From NCBI GenBank assembly GCA_964036315.1, contig OZ038500.1:61846102-61910101 (forward strand): 64,000 nucleotides of DNA, in the 5' to 3' direction. This DNA comes from Acanthosepion esculentum (taxonomy: Eukaryota > Mollusca > Cephalopoda > Sepiida > Sepiidae). Shown here one piece after another: positions 32,986-44,181 of the stretch. The notes below the pieces were generated by a model. The model did no database searches. It was given only the letters and a program-made list of their open reading frames with translations, and was not told where the DNA came from. Each line of letters begins with the position of its first letter. Positions within the stretch are counted from its first letter, which is position 1. The position numbers were made by a program, and so were the translations under genes.

Positions 32986-34015
32986 GTATTCGTTCTCCAA
33001 TGGTAATGCTAATATTAGCCATTTCCTTACAAGGAAACGGATGCTATTTATTGACCGAGCAGCCAGTGTTGGTGTCAGTTGGAATTTATGAAATCTTTCT
33101 CTTAAAACAATTTTTCAGCAAAATAGGTTTCTCAAGTCCAGTAGCTATTATCACTCTTTCCACTACTGATGGCAATTTCCTGCCTAACCTTTTGTTTGTA
33201 CTAGTGTGGAATATCAACATTTTGATTATTCCATTATTTTCTCTTGGAGTTAAAGGTGATATCCATTTCTGCTGTTGAAAGTTCTCATGTGATGTGGTTT
33301 CTTTTACCTAGTACTGTTCTTTGTTAGTGATTCTGTGGCGTCAGTCCACGCTGTTCAAAAAATGATAGTCCTCGCTAAGACCTACATGCTTCACTCGCTT
33401 GAAGCCATTTTTACCCATCGAGCTAAGAGAGCAGTTGTATACAGCTAGCAGTTTAGATATTTTTGAACAAGCTTGGCACCATGCTTGATGTTGTATCCTT
33501 AAAGAGGTTAGAAACAAACAAAGGTGGTACTCGAGTGAAGGAACAGCAACACATGCATAAATGAAAGAAGAGAGGTTTATTGTAAAAGAGAATACACTAC
33601 TGAAAGACGGAATCGGATGACAGGCTAGTAATTTCTGAAGCAAACCCCCAGGTATATCCTTTGCTCACTGTATATAGCTACTGATATAGTCAGTCCACAT
33701 AGGCGATAGGGAGTGTGGGACATTCCATTACAACATTTGACATCCATATGAAAGAACATGACTCAAGTTTTTAGTTTCGGTTTTGTGGAAACTTGCAGTT
33801 TTGAGCAAAAACTATCTCTGACGCTGCCTATTCTATGTTAAATTTAATTTTCTCTTGTACCAACTGATACATGCACCAAGGCATTTTGAAGTGTTTGGTA
33901 ATTCCACATCCTGGATTATTATGGTGGATTCGGGGTAGGTACCATGACTTTGTTTCATTCCAATCCCAGATCATAGTTTCTGTTTTGGAAAGGTTTATCT
34001 TGAGTTCTTCTTCTT
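32986..34015. other. Unresolved stretch, possibly decayed LINE
   Basis: Contains ~100-codon open frames on both strands (33000-33278 plus; 33341-33643 minus) without a recognised domain. A minus-strand piece near 33880-34000 reads KTMIWDWNETKSWYLPRIHH, vaguely reverse-transcriptase-like. Confidence 0.25.
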
Positions 34016-34021
34016 ATAATA

Positions 34022-34176
34022 CAGTGTAACCCGGATATAAGAGAGTTGTCGGGACCGGAGAATAAGTCTCTTATATCCGGGTTTGGTCAATTATATATAC
34101 ATTGACACAGGCTCTAATTTGGGACCCGATAATACATATCTTATATCCGGGTTTCTCTTATATCCGGGTTACACTG
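34022..34176. mobile_element. Tigger/pogo-like MITE, copy 1
   Basis: Flanked by TA (34020-34021 and 34177-34178). Inverted ends CAGTGTAACCCGGATATAAG and CTTATATCCGGGTTACACTG are perfect. The motif CTTATATCCGGGTTT recurs inside. No coding sequence. Similar copies lie at 60702, 61927 and 62513. The CAGT..CC.CG.AT start resembles Tigger/pogo ends; the family assignment is inference. Confidence 0.9.
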
Positions 34177-34234
34177 TACTTGGTAGAACATGTTTATATT
34201 TTTTTGTTCGAGATCATTCTTATTCCAACTATGA

Positions 34235-34525
34235 ATACCCATGTCATCTGACGATAAACTACATCCGGCAGCAAGGCCTCTGATCAAGAGGTTTTGAGGA
34301 GCGTGGAATTACTGTTGGTCCCATGTCCACCCTGACCCGGAGTGGTAACATCTGTTAGGATCCCAGATATGGGTACATAGTAAATCCCCCAAACAGAGGT
34401 CAAAACACTATGAAAGTATAAAAATACATTGTTATAGCAAAAAAATTCCATCAATAGGTTTTAATAAAAAAAAAATTACAGCAATAAATTTTAATAGTAA
34501 AAAAATATATATATATAGCAAAGCT
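34235..34525 (+). mobile_element. Composite minisatellite element, copy 2
   Basis: One A-unit (GACGATAAACTACATCCG), the hairpin CCTCTGATCAAGAGG (34277-34291), a core with CACCCTGACCCGGAGTGG and GATCCCAGATATGGGTACAT, and two to three degenerate B-units (AAATTACAGCAATAAATTTT) to about 34525. Confidence 0.75.
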
Positions 34526-34999
34526 CCCAAGGAAATTAAATTTCCATAAAGAGTTGATATGCCGTTAATCAAACCAAATCAAACCTATGTCATCATCAGT
34601 CCCTCTCATCATTAGTATATTGGCCTCGGGAGGGAAAGCAGCAACGCTGTCTGTTTTCTATTACGAGATTCGTTGGGATGTGGTATGGAAAGCTCCATAC
34701 TTGAAGTCTCGTGCCTAAACTGAACTATGCTTCGTAAATAATTGGTAAGCGAGGGACAGAGATAATTGTCGTGGTAGTTATGCAGACAAGTTTTACACAT
34801 TTTAATGGTGTCGGGGTGAAGAATATTATTAGACAAGGTAACACAGATTAAAATAGCCAGCAAGTTTTGTTAGCTAATTTTATTTCGTCTGATCCACATC
34901 TAACATCTCACTTAATTAAGCACGTAATGACAGAAGATTAGACAGGCGTCGACGAGGTGGAAACACCGGGTTATCTTCAGAAAATAGCGTTAATTCTTC

Positions 35000-36080
35000 T
35001 GATCCAAAGATTTCAAGACCAAATTATTTTTCCTTCTATTTTTTCCTTTTACTTTCTGTTTTTTTTTTATTCTCGTTTCTTTTGTTTTATTTTTTCACTT
35101 TTTTTTCCAGCTCTTTTTATCTCGTTAATCTTTTCTTTTTCTTTCTTCTTCTATTCGCCTTTTCTCCTTTCTACAACTTCCCCGTTTTCTCTCGTACGTC
35201 TTCTCTTCTTCCTTTATTCGTTTCCTCTTCTACTTTTTTCCACCTCCTTTTCATCATTTTCTTGTCGGTCTACTTTGGCAATATTTTTTTTCACTTCTTT
35301 CTTTTCATCTTCTCTCTTTTTCTTGTTTTTTTTCTTGTTGTCTTCGGGGCCTTCTTTCTTTCATCTCTTTTTTTCATTATTTTTCTTTACCTTTTTTCTT
35401 ATTCTCACTTTTTCTTATCGTCTTTTGCTAAATTACTTCTCCGTCTTTTTTCCTTCTCATTTTCCCTTTCTTTTTCCCTGCTCTTTTTTGCTTTTTATGT
35501 CGTTAATCTTTCCTTTTTCTTTCTTCCACTCGTCTTTTCTCTTTCTTTCTAGAACTTCCCAATGTTCTCTCATACATCATCTTCTCTTCTTCTTCCTTTA
35601 TTCGTTTCCTCTTCTACTCTTTTCCACAACCTTTTCATCATTTTCTTGTCGGTCTCTTGTATCAATAAATTTGTTCACTGCTTTCTTTTTATCTTCTCAC
35701 TGTTTCTTTTCTTCTTTTTTATTATCTTTGGTGCTTTCTTTCTTTCTCCTCTTTTCAGAATTTATTCTCTCTATCACTCTCTCTCTCTCTCTCTCATTTT
35801 TCTTACCTTTTTTTCTTTTCACATTTTCCTATGTCTTTTGCTAAATTACGTCCCCGTTTTTTTTCTTCTTCTCCTTTTGCCTTTCTTTTTCCCTACCCTT
35901 TTCCGTTTTTTATCTCGTAAATCTCCTTTTTTCTTCTTCTTCTATTCGCTATTTCTCCTTTCTGCAACTTCCCCGTTTTCTCTCATATATCATTTTCTCT
36001 TCTTACTTTATTCGCTTCCTCTTCTACTCTTTTTCACATCATTTTCATCATTTTCTTGTAGTTTCCTTTGTCAATAAACT
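35000..36080. repeat. 1-kb pyrimidine tract built from a ~385-410-bp tandem unit
   Basis: Nearly all bases on plus are C or T. Landmarks recur in order: ACTTCCCCGTTTTCTCTC (about 35177, 35550 diverged, 35968) and TTTTCATCATTTTCTTGTCG (35248, 35632, and a variant at 36042), giving about 2.7 units. Long open frames (for example 34957-35844, 295 codons of F, S and L) are a by-product of composition. A single related unit sits in a LINE fragment at 40300-40410 (complement), suggesting the source. Confidence 0.9.
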
Positions 36081-36119
36081 CGATAAAAGTGAGAAACGTA
36101 TTTGATTACTAACATTTCT

Positions 36120-36640
36120 GTTTTGCTACAGAAATCCGAAGTAAAATCGGAATAGCAAAAGAGGACTTCCGGAAGCTAAGCAAATTATTAAGACATAGAA
36201 ATCTTTCGTTAGAAACAAAGAAAAAGTGTTGAACTGCTATGTCATATCTATCCTCCTCTACGACAGTGAATTCTGAACAATTTCCTTACAGACGAAGAAG
36301 GGTCTCAAAGCGTCAGAAACGTGATTCTACAGACAGATGCTGAAAATACCACGGACTGGATATGTGAGCAACGAGGAAGTTTTGAAAAAAATAGAAACAT
36401 AAAGGACAATCTGTAATTAGAATTAGAAAGATATAGCCGACATTTCTGAGACACGTAATGAGGAAAGACAGTTTGGAGAATTTAAATAGCGAATAATCTA
36501 CCTAACGAGTTTGGTTGAATGGATGGCTGAGCATGGACAAAAAGGGATAGTAAAGAGTTAAACAATGCTTAGAGCTAAAAAGAGAGGAAGTTGTGGAGGG
36601 TTATGATCGCCCATGGCTTGAAGAATACAGTACATAAAAG
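36120..36640 (+). mobile_element. LINE-C fragment, plus orientation
   Basis: The plus strand in shifting frames: KIGIAKEDFRKLSKLLRHRN, SLETKKKVLNCYVISILLYD, YRQMLKIPRTGYVSNEEVL and YLTSLVEWMAEHGQKGI, all LINE-C downstream of the reverse transcriptase. Several stops and frameshifts. Confidence 0.85.
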
Positions 36641-37071
36641 AACTGTGTCATCAATCGATGTACTTTTGTTCAGAAGTAATGAAAAAGGCATTAATTTGTT
36701 TTAGTTCTTGAAAAAGGTCACCCCCCCCCAAACCGAAAATTTGTTTTTACAATATACGCACTAAGGGTAAAATAGAAATTAAAATTTTTCAGAAGCTTTA
36801 TTTTTCAATTTTCTAATGATGCAATTTTTTGTGATGTCGACGAACACTCTTTGACACTTTTGTAATGCTCGTTGCAGTAGAGACTTTGTAATCGCAGATA
36901 CAACAATAGTAACGCCGTTGAACAATGCTGGTATCAGACGCCTTCGAATAACACTCGTACTAATAGTACTTGCTTGATAATACTCGCTCGACAAGTAACC
37001 CGTAAGTGACCTGAATAGAGAAATTGAATAGTGAATAGAGTAGAGAAGAGCGGTCTGTATAGTGATAGAGG

Positions 37072-37165
37072 AGTAATGCAGATCCGAATAGTAATAAAGG
37101 ATAGACTAGAAATAGAGATCTCTATTTCTAGTCTATCCTTTATTACTATTCGGATCTGCATTACT
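37072..37165. repeat. 94-bp perfect palindrome, no spacer
   Basis: Arms 37072-37118 and 37119-37165 are exact reverse complements, centred on GAGATCTC. Direct repeats AGTGATAGAGGAGTAATGCA lie at 37061 and 37174, so the palindrome sits inside a partial duplication. Both strands therefore encode the same peptide, which is trivial and not evidence of a gene. Confidence 0.97.
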
Positions 37166-37473
37166 ATACGGATAAGTGATAGAGGAGTAATGCAGGTTTT
37201 TCCAATTACGAGTCCATTTTTAAAGCTGATCGTTTTGTGTTCATTTTGTTTAGTTCTTTTTTCGTAACAGATTTAATGTTTAGTATAGAGCTTAGAAAAA
37301 ATTCGCAGTGTGAGATAGGAAAGAAGTAAGGCACGACAAAGGGCACTCCTTTAAAGGCAAGGAAGGGCAAAAAAATTTTAAGTCAAGTGATAGCGACTGC
37401 TGTATGAGTCGTACGATTTTTGAATCAAGCACGGGAAACGCCGGGAAATGCTGCTAGTATATATATATATATA

Positions 37474-37532
37474 TTCACCTAAGCGGATCGTAAGGGAAGG
37501 CCAGCCTTCCCTGACGATCCGCCTAGGTGAAA
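37474..37532. repeat. Hairpin/foldback, ~27-bp arms
   Basis: TTCACCTAAGCGGATCGTAA on the left and its inverse (…CGATCCGCCTAGGTGAA) on the right, with two mismatches and a 3-base loop. Preceded by (TA)n. Confidence 0.9.
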
Positions 37533-37816
37533 CCTTGGTAGGTTTGTCTGGCTCTCTACGTTTAACTAGGTCTGCTCTACTTACTGTATTGAGCACTTTA
37601 TTTAGTTAGTTGCGTACTCGTATCGGGGTTTTTTTCTTTGGGCTTTGGACCTGCATGCTGAGACCAATGCTTTCGACAAGCATTCATGTTTTCAGCTCTT
37701 TCTTTTTTTAATACCTTTTTTTCCTTCGATATTGATTTGAGTTTTTGCAAATCAAGAAACCGAAGGTTTTCCGAAACAAGTGTAGTTACTTATACTTATA
37801 AGATTACTACTACTAC

Positions 37817-37821
<5 letters not shown>

Positions 37822-37915
<94 letters not shown>
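37822..37915. repeat. (TA)n microsatellite
   Basis: About 46 TA units with one interruption (TACATA) near the right end. Confidence 0.97.
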
Positions 37916-38650
37916 TACTGTGTTAAAGTCACAACAAACCCACATCCTTTGGTGTTTCCTTATCGTCTTCATTGCTAAGAACATTAATTTTTCAAGAAAA
38001 TCATAATAAAATTATTCATAATTAAATTTGGTCTCGAATAATGTTTACTACTTTAAGTAACCGCAAAGTCAATGATATTCTCAAAATCAATAGTAAAAAA
38101 GGAAGAAATAATTAGATTTAAATCAAAACAATGCCGCCCGTCGTGTCTCAATGAACTAATTTCAATATATAGACTTACCCACCATGATATCGATGTCTCA
38201 GGAATTATTTCTTAAAAAGAACTTTTTTCTGTTCCAAAATATAGGGTTCTTTATTTTCTTTAAAAAACAAAACAAAGAAAAAAGATTTTTCACAAAGCAT
38301 TGTCTTCATTTTAATAAAAATAGGAAACAGCGGTCACTCTACATCTTCCCTTTCTGTTTTAATTAAAATAAAAATAATTTTTGATACCGACTATCAGGAC
38401 ACGAAAAATAGCAGACTAGTTTCAAGTTCCACGTGAGCTTGGTTAGGTTCACTTCCTACTAATGCCGTTTGGAAATCCCTCTCCCAATAGATAAAGAGTT
38501 ATTCTCTATCCGTGTTTGGAAACCAATCTAGTAAGTTTTGTTGGTTATTTCAAGTCGAAACATTTTGGATTGTAGGAATTTTTTTTTTGCGAGCGAATAT
38601 TGCACTAACAATTTTTTGAGAATAACAAAACGATTTTTCCAGATACAAGT
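37916..38650. other. Stretch without recognised gene
   Basis: AT-rich; only short, low-complexity open frames. Confidence 0.45.
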
Positions 38651-38654
38651 CATA

Positions 38655-38860
38655 CTATTTAACCAATAACTAGCAGAAAGAGATGGATTCACATATTTTA
38701 GCAGTATTTACGTGTAAGTGAAATTCGAACTCGGCTCTCCGAATTCTCATTCCGTGAAGCTCTCCATTACGCCACTCGCACATCCCAATCTAGAAGAGGG
38801 ACAATTCAGAATTCCAATCTCAGTTATCTAATACTGTACAAAGATAGTTAGACGTGGGTT
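38655..38860 (-). mobile_element. tRNA-derived SINE, minus orientation
   Basis: On plus: ACCCAATAACTAGCAGAAAG-like body edge, AAATTCGAACTCGGCTCTCC (B-box complement) and CTCCATTACGCCACTCGCA (A-box complement), followed by a tail module TCTAGAAGAGGGACAATTC. Confidence 0.65.
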
Positions 38861-39127
38861 GGGGGGGGCGAATATACGATGTCTGTAAAGCAAATATACG
38901 ACAGATTTCAATAACTATGGATAATTCCACTGAGCGATTATCCAGAAGGCTGTTGGCACCAACAGACATTGAACTCAGGGAAAGTGGAGTGGGGATAGTT
39001 GAATGGATTAGTAGGATTTTCGAATGCAATATAAATTACTGTATTGAGAAAGTAATTCTTAAACTACACTGACGTCAGCAGTGAGAGTTGCTTAATTGTC
39101 AAATTTGGGTTTGATGATCTCTTAAGA

Positions 39128-40173
39128 CAGTGGTTCACAAACATTGCGGCACGCCTCATAGGTGTGGCGGAAGCGGATAGCAGGTGAGGTGGAATGACTG
39201 AAAGACAATCAAAGCTTCATATACCAAAAATAAATAATATTTCAAAATTTAAAATATTATTATGGATTTTTTTTTTTTAAGTTTATCACCCCAAGCAAGG
39301 CTGGAAGCCACTAGCACGCAAGGGGTTACAGAAGCTTTGGAGGGAGAGCAGATAGGAGTGGTAAAGGAGAGGATGTGGAGAAAGATAGTGGATCGATCAA
39401 GGCAAGGGGATTACAGAAGATTTGGAGCGAGAGCCGATAGGAATGAAAGGTGAAAGGATGTGGAGAAGGGAAGTGGATAGATCAAGGCAACTGGAGATGT
39501 CGATTGACGTTACACTTAAATAGTTGGAGATTGTATTTGTCAGGGAAACAGGAATAAGGAAGGGAGTTCCACAGGCGATATGTGCGAGACATGAAGCTAT
39601 TGGAGTAGAAGAGACGTCTACATCTAACAGTTTCAACGGTGAAGGGGTGGGAACGGGATGCCAGCCTCGTAGGACGTTTAAATTCATGAGGCCTAGGAAC
39701 CAGCGAAAGCAGCTCCTCGGAGCAATTACCGTGAAAGTATTTGTAAAAATGACAGAGCGAGGCAACGTCGCGTCTGTGAGAGAGCGACTGCAGACGAGAT
39801 GACAGATCAGGGCCAATTACATTGCATATCCGTCTCTGGATCTTATCAAGAACTCTGAGGCAAACAGCAGGGGCTCCAGACCATGGATTACTTGTAATTT
39901 CATGCATGAGCTCCAGTATAAATAGTTATAAATAATTACTAATCGATTTTATCATTGTGATATTTTTGCATTATATCAAGTATTAAGAATATAGTAAATA
40001 GGGGCCGCGATTTAGAGGAGAGTTATCAATGATAATGTTCTGATTTCGAATCCGCGGCCATCTCTCTCTCTCTCTTATTTTGAAATGTATTTTTATCATA
40101 TAAAATTTGGTGAGGCACGAGAAAATTTTAATTCCGAAAATGCAGCCCAGAGAAAAAGGTTTTGGAACCACTG
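39128..40173. mobile_element. hAT-like element split by a LINE-A insertion
   Basis: The left end CAGTGGTTCACAAACATTGC followed by GGCACGCC and the right end GGTTTTGGAACCACTG form hAT-type inverted ends. Flanking octamers TCTTAAGA and TCTTCTGG agree at five of eight positions, so the duplication is decayed. A LINE-A fragment (39264-39905) occupies the interior. A short inverted GGCCGCG/CGCGGCC lies at 40000-40060. Confidence 0.75.
39264..39905 (-). mobile_element. LINE-A fragment, relatively well preserved
   Basis: The T run at 39266-39278 is the poly(A) complement; next is the TCACCCCAAGCAAGGCTGGA 3'UTR. Minus-strand translation (39482-39907) is open for 141 codons: IQRRICNVIGPDLSSRLQSL, CHFYKYFHGNCSEELLSL, YRLWNSLPYSCFPDKYNL and NRHLQLP end the LINE protein. 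It is one of the two least mutated LINE-A copies. Confidence 0.88.
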
Positions 40174-40236
40174 TCTTCTGGTATGAATCTGCTAATCACT
40201 GTGCAGTTTTGATTTCTATGTTCACCCTGTTTATAT

Positions 40237-40610
40237 CTATAAACGCTCTATCCCCGACATTAGCCAATCTTCTCCCATAAATACACATAGGAAATTTAAA
40301 AGAGGAAGCGTATAAAGGAAAAAGAGAAAAAGATGTATGAGTGAAAATGGGGAAGTGGCAGAAAGAAGGAGAACAGGCGAATAGTTCCGAAGAGGTCCGA
40401 GCTGTAAAGGTTTGAACTTGTGGAACTTAAGCATGTCTAAACATTCGTCATGAAAATAGCAATAAAGTAGCGATAAGCTCACGACGATGCGTTTGGGGAA
40501 AGAGGCTGCAGGGTGGAAAATATGCCCCCTCCCATAAGACCGTATCAACCAGTCCTGGGTAAACTGCAACCCGTTTGGACTTCTAAGCGACACAGCTAAT
40601 TAAACGAGGA
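40237..40610 (-). mobile_element. LINE-B-like fragment containing the pyrimidine-tract source unit
   Basis: Minus-strand frame 40237-40593 includes LRSPNGLQFTQDW, RIVVSLSLLYCYFHDECLDM (LINE-like) and then LLLSATSPFSLIHLFLFFLY, which corresponds to the unit amplified at 35000-36080. Confidence 0.5.
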
Positions 40611-41182
40611 AAATAACGTTTATAAAAAATTTACGTTTTGTTTCATTCTCACTTGTTCACTGACATTCTCTCTCACACAAAGAGGTTGAGAATAGCAGGT
40701 GGTGTCAAAGGGAAATAACTATTAAATGCCTGAGTAACCTCCCTTACTTATTAAAGCCAGTTGTGTTGCTGGTACAGTTCGACTAAATCACATCCATAAC
40801 AACGATAAAGTATAATGCTTCTTGAATTTTGTAACCTTTCATTGAAAGTCACGTTCTCAGCATTTTAAACCACTGGCAATTTTCATTAAGGAAGGTCATA
40901 CGTGTAAAAAATATTTTGCGCTCGAAACGAGAAACGTTCATATTAATTTTTTCTCTAGAGAAGAAATATATTTTTTCTTGTATTTTCAAATGAATTAGAA
41001 ACAAATCACGCATAGCAGCATGTGCTAATTACAGTGTCATCAGCGATAATAATTCAATTTTTAAATTCTATAAAAAATCTCCTTGCCAAATCAAAAATAT
41101 CGACTTTTTTCCTAAAATGTCTAAGGCAGATGCTTACGCGTATGATCTTCTGTACGAATTTTTTTAAAATTTTTTTATTAGT
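40611..41182. other. Stretch without recognised gene
   Basis: AT-rich with no clear domain. Its right side may be the degraded interior of the hAT element whose end lies at 41183-41256. Confidence 0.4.
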
Positions 41183-41256
41183 GCGGCCCGCCTTGTGATG
41201 AGCCATATCTCATGCGCCCCACTGGTCGGAAAAGGTTGCCCATGCCTGGTATAAAT
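41183..41256. mobile_element. hAT-type terminal fragment
   Basis: GCGGCCCGCC followed by GGTCGGAAAAGGTTGCCCAT and GCCTG reads, on the complement, as the typical hAT start CAGGCATGGGCAACC. The opposite end was not found. Confidence 0.6.
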
Positions 41257-41734
41257 GATCTTGAACCCTAACAAAGCTGGAAAGTGAACATTGAGCAGCT
41301 CCAGTTGCAACACTCCAGTTTTAGTCTAAAAGATAAATCATACGAGGAGTCAGGTACTTTCTGGAAGAATAGAATGAACTGACCATTTTCCAACATCTTT
41401 TTAAGGACCGGATAAGTTCCACTTGAAGCCTGGTGTGAACTTGAGACCCAGCAGATGTACCAAGCATAGAGCCTCGTTGTGAGTGCAACCGTTCCTCGCG
41501 AGTGGAGAAAACTAGATAAACTTCTGTAAAATTATCTCAATAATTGTATTTCTGCTATAATATGAATATGCTACGTTCTTTTAGGACGTAGGCGATCGCG
41601 GTTATCCATCTGTTTTTTTTTTTCTTTATTATATTTATAAATTTACCATTCGTCCATGTATTTAATATTGCTGTCACATCTGCTCTAGTGCTTCTGTTAT
41701 GCATTTAGAGATTCCTGACAAAATCTTAAGAATA

Positions 41735-42061
41735 TGTAATGTTATCAGTCCTGACCTGGCATCTCGGCTTTAGCCAATTTCCCACGCTGTAACGTAGCTT
41801 CCCTGTGTCTTTTCTATACATTTTTTCATGGTAATTATTCTGATGAGATTTCCTCTTTGGTAGCTTGACTTTACGAATTTAAGCGGGGTACTATACTAAC
41901 AGTTAGGTTTCATCAGTTTACAGTTGAACTTGCTAGTTGCGACTATAATTACTATACTGATAGTTTCTTCTCTCGCACCTCTCGCTCGTGGAACTTTCTT
42001 CCGGCTTCTTGCTTTCCAATTTAGCTTTTTTTGAAAAGCAGAATCTAAAATCCTGGTATTT
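41735..42061 (+). mobile_element. LINE-A fragment, plus orientation
   Basis: CAGTCCTGACCTGGCATCTC, ACGTAGCTTCCCTGTGTC, GTGGAACTTTCTTCCGGC match the LINE-A tail. It is cut off by the hAT element starting at 42070. Confidence 0.75.
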
Positions 42062-42082
42062 ACTTAGATCAGGGTCAGCAAC

Positions 42083-42305
42083 TGTTGTGGTGTCCTCCCT
42101 CTAAAGAGCCTATATTGGACTCTTCCGCCTACTATAAGATTAGGAGAGAAGGCCTTGGAGGAACAGTCGAATAGACTGAACGCTGGGTCAACCGACACAC
42201 ACTCACTAGTCGTGTAATACTCTTCTGTTGTACTTACTGTTTAATATATGATATATATGTAATAGTTGTTTTGTTATTTCTTTAACCATTTACTTGGTCA
42301 CAACA
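42083..42305. mobile_element. Solo LTR with 5-bp target duplication
   Basis: It begins TGTTGTGG and ends CACAACA, the canonical TG...CA with a short inverted repeat. It is flanked by GCAAC at 42078-42082 and 42306-42310. At 223 bp with no internal region, this is a solo LTR left by recombination between two LTRs. It lands inside the conserved GCAACC of the hAT end. Confidence 0.93.
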
Positions 42306-42580
42306 GCAACCTTTTGGAGAGAGCGGGCCAGACAGCTATATAGTGTCTCAGAGGAAAGCCATGATATCAAATGTACTATAATAAATTGTCTCGATCCCAG
42401 ACCGCTACATCCAGAAGGCTGTCTTGGTCTGGAGGTTTAAAGAAAAAACAACGAAGTTAATGTTATATTATTTAAACAAGGTTCTTTATTTGATTGCAGG
42501 AATAACAGGATAACAACTAACGCAGTCAACAAATATGCAAAAATCCTTACTACAAACGAAATGCAGTTAGAAATGGCAAA

Positions 42581-42893
42581 TTATTTAATGAGACATTTGA
42601 TTCTGCTTATTGTTTGATAACTTCTCCAACTTCAGGTGAAGTATTTGTCGATGTCAGGAGCAAAACATCACCCAACCTTATTCTTAAACGACTTTTAGCA
42701 TATTTCATTTTCGAACAAAGTTGTTCATAAGCGTATGTACTTCCAAACAAAGGTACCACCATTTTCGTATTATTCCATAGACTTTTACATTTTCCGCTAG
42801 GAGAATCATATTTCTTGTAGAAGTCAGTAGTGGATTTGGAATTAAATTTTGATTTTTTAAAAAATCATCGCATTGTATGTCAATTATCTCCAA
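42581..42893 (-). pseudogene. hAT transposase C-terminal (dimerisation) remnant
   Basis: The minus-strand frame 42893-42705 begins MEIIDIQCDDFLKNQNLIPN. After a frameshift within ~42780 the other frame reads KMVVPLFGSTYAYEQLCSKM, then KYAKSRLRIRLGDVLLLTST and EVGEVIKQ, matching the hAT C-terminal dimerisation region (GSTYxCEQxFSxMKxxKSxxRxRL). The catalytic N-terminal two-thirds are absent. Confidence 0.82.
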
Positions 42894-43134
42894 CTGATAT
42901 TTTCTGCCATTATCTCCATAAATAATAAGAGATAATTAGTGTCCAAGTGTAAAGTTGGCGGGCTGGACAAAAATCCTTCGCGGGCCGGACAAAAATCCTT
43001 CACGGATCGGATGTGGACCGGGGTCCAAGGGTTGCCGACTCCTGAGTTAGATAGACCACTGAGATAAACGCAACAACAGCCATAATAACTGAACGGTAAC
43101 AACGGCAGTTATGACAAGTGACGTATAGGCCGTT

Positions 43135-43255
43135 TCTAAACTATTCTTCGTCTGGCATAGGGCCACAGTTACGGAGCACCAAGTGAAGATAAACTATTAC
43201 CCTGGTAGTAAATTCAAAGAGACTAGTTTGTTAGCCGTCGCTCCACGGTGTGAAA
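43135..43255 (-). mobile_element. SINE-B fragment
   Basis: GGCATAGGGCCACAGTTACG, GAGCACCAAGTGAAGATAAA and TTGTTAGCCGTCGCTCCACG correspond to SINE-B, diverged. Confidence 0.55.
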
Positions 43256-43458
43256 TGTAATATATGTCAACGCATTTTGACTGGTGTAGACGTAGGTTGA
43301 AAAACGAGAATTGTTTTTCGTTTTTTATTTATTTATTTTTTATTTTATTTTATTTATTTTTTTGCGAGAACGTCATCAGGTGGAATTACGAAATAAATGA
43401 AGGAAAAATATTTTGCAAGTAAAAAACAATGAAAAATAAAGAAAATAATTTATGTGAT

Positions 43459-43459
43459 A

Positions 43460-43502
<43 letters not shown>
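43459..43502. repeat. (TA)n microsatellite at a LINE-A 3' end
   Basis: About 21 TA units; immediately followed by the LINE-A 3'UTR. Confidence 0.95.
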
Positions 43503-43505
<3 letters not shown>

Positions 43506-43555
43506 AGCATTTCACCCCAAGCAAGGCGGGAAGCCACTAGCACGCAACTGTGACC
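43503..43555 (-). mobile_element. LINE-A 3'UTR stub
   Basis: TTTCACCCCAAGCAAGGCGG then AAGCCACTAGCACGCAA; only about 50 bp of the element remain, and the tail is TA repeats rather than poly(A). Confidence 0.75.
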
Positions 43556-43807
43556 TTCGTTAGTCCGTCCTTCACACCCTCTAAAATAGCCAGATTGACC
43601 GATTGAAACCAAATTTTGGGGAAATGTGCAAACAGGTAAGGCGGGGTGTCAATGTATTTTTTCCAAACAAATCAACTTATTTAAAAGTCAGCAATTTGTT
43701 TGCGAAATTGAACGAAAAAGAGTTTGTAAATCTCAACAAAAATGTTAGTAATAACTTCAACAATTCTAAATATTGTGAGGATATGCGTCAGCGTGTTGCA
43801 AGAAATT

Positions 43808-44142
43808 CTAGTAAGATAAAAAAAGGTCATAACAGAAAGAAAGAAAGATATAGAAAGAAGGAACAAAGTAGAAATACAGAAGAAAGAAAGAAAGAAAGAA
43901 CAAAATAAAAATATAGAAAAATTATAAGGAAAGAAAGTACAAAATAAAAATATAGAAAATTATAAGGAAAGAAAGTACAAAATAAAAATATAGAAAAGTA
44001 GAAAGAAAGAAAGAAAGAAAAAAGAAAGAAAGAAAAAATTATAAATAGAAATAAAGAAAAGTAGAAAGAAAGAACAAAATAAAAATATAGAAAAGTAGAA
44101 AGAAAGAAAGAAATAGAAATAAAGAAAAGTAGAAAGAAAGAG

Positions 44143-44181
<39 letters not shown>

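Larger units (their letters stand above)
42070..43044 (-). mobile_element. hAT element with 8-bp target duplication, carrying a solo LTR
   Basis: Inverted ends CAGGGTCAGCAAC (left) and CAGGAGTCGGCAACC (complement of the right end). Flanks ACTTAGAT (42062-42069) and AGTTAGAT (43045-43052) match at seven of eight positions, the hAT duplication size. The interior retains a transposase C-terminus on the minus strand (listed separately). Repeated GGACAAAAATCCTTC near 42970-43010 lies by the right end. The left TIR is split by an LTR at 42083-42305. Confidence 0.88.

Noticed and set aside
34957..36077. Long open frames (295, 156 and 171 codons) rich in F, S and L
   Set aside because: They lie in a pyrimidine tract where stop codons are rare on one strand; all three frames are open, and the peptide has no domain.
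36934..37267. ORFs on both strands coding the identical peptide MQIRIVIKDRLEIEISISSL
   Set aside because: Inevitable consequence of the 94-bp perfect palindrome.
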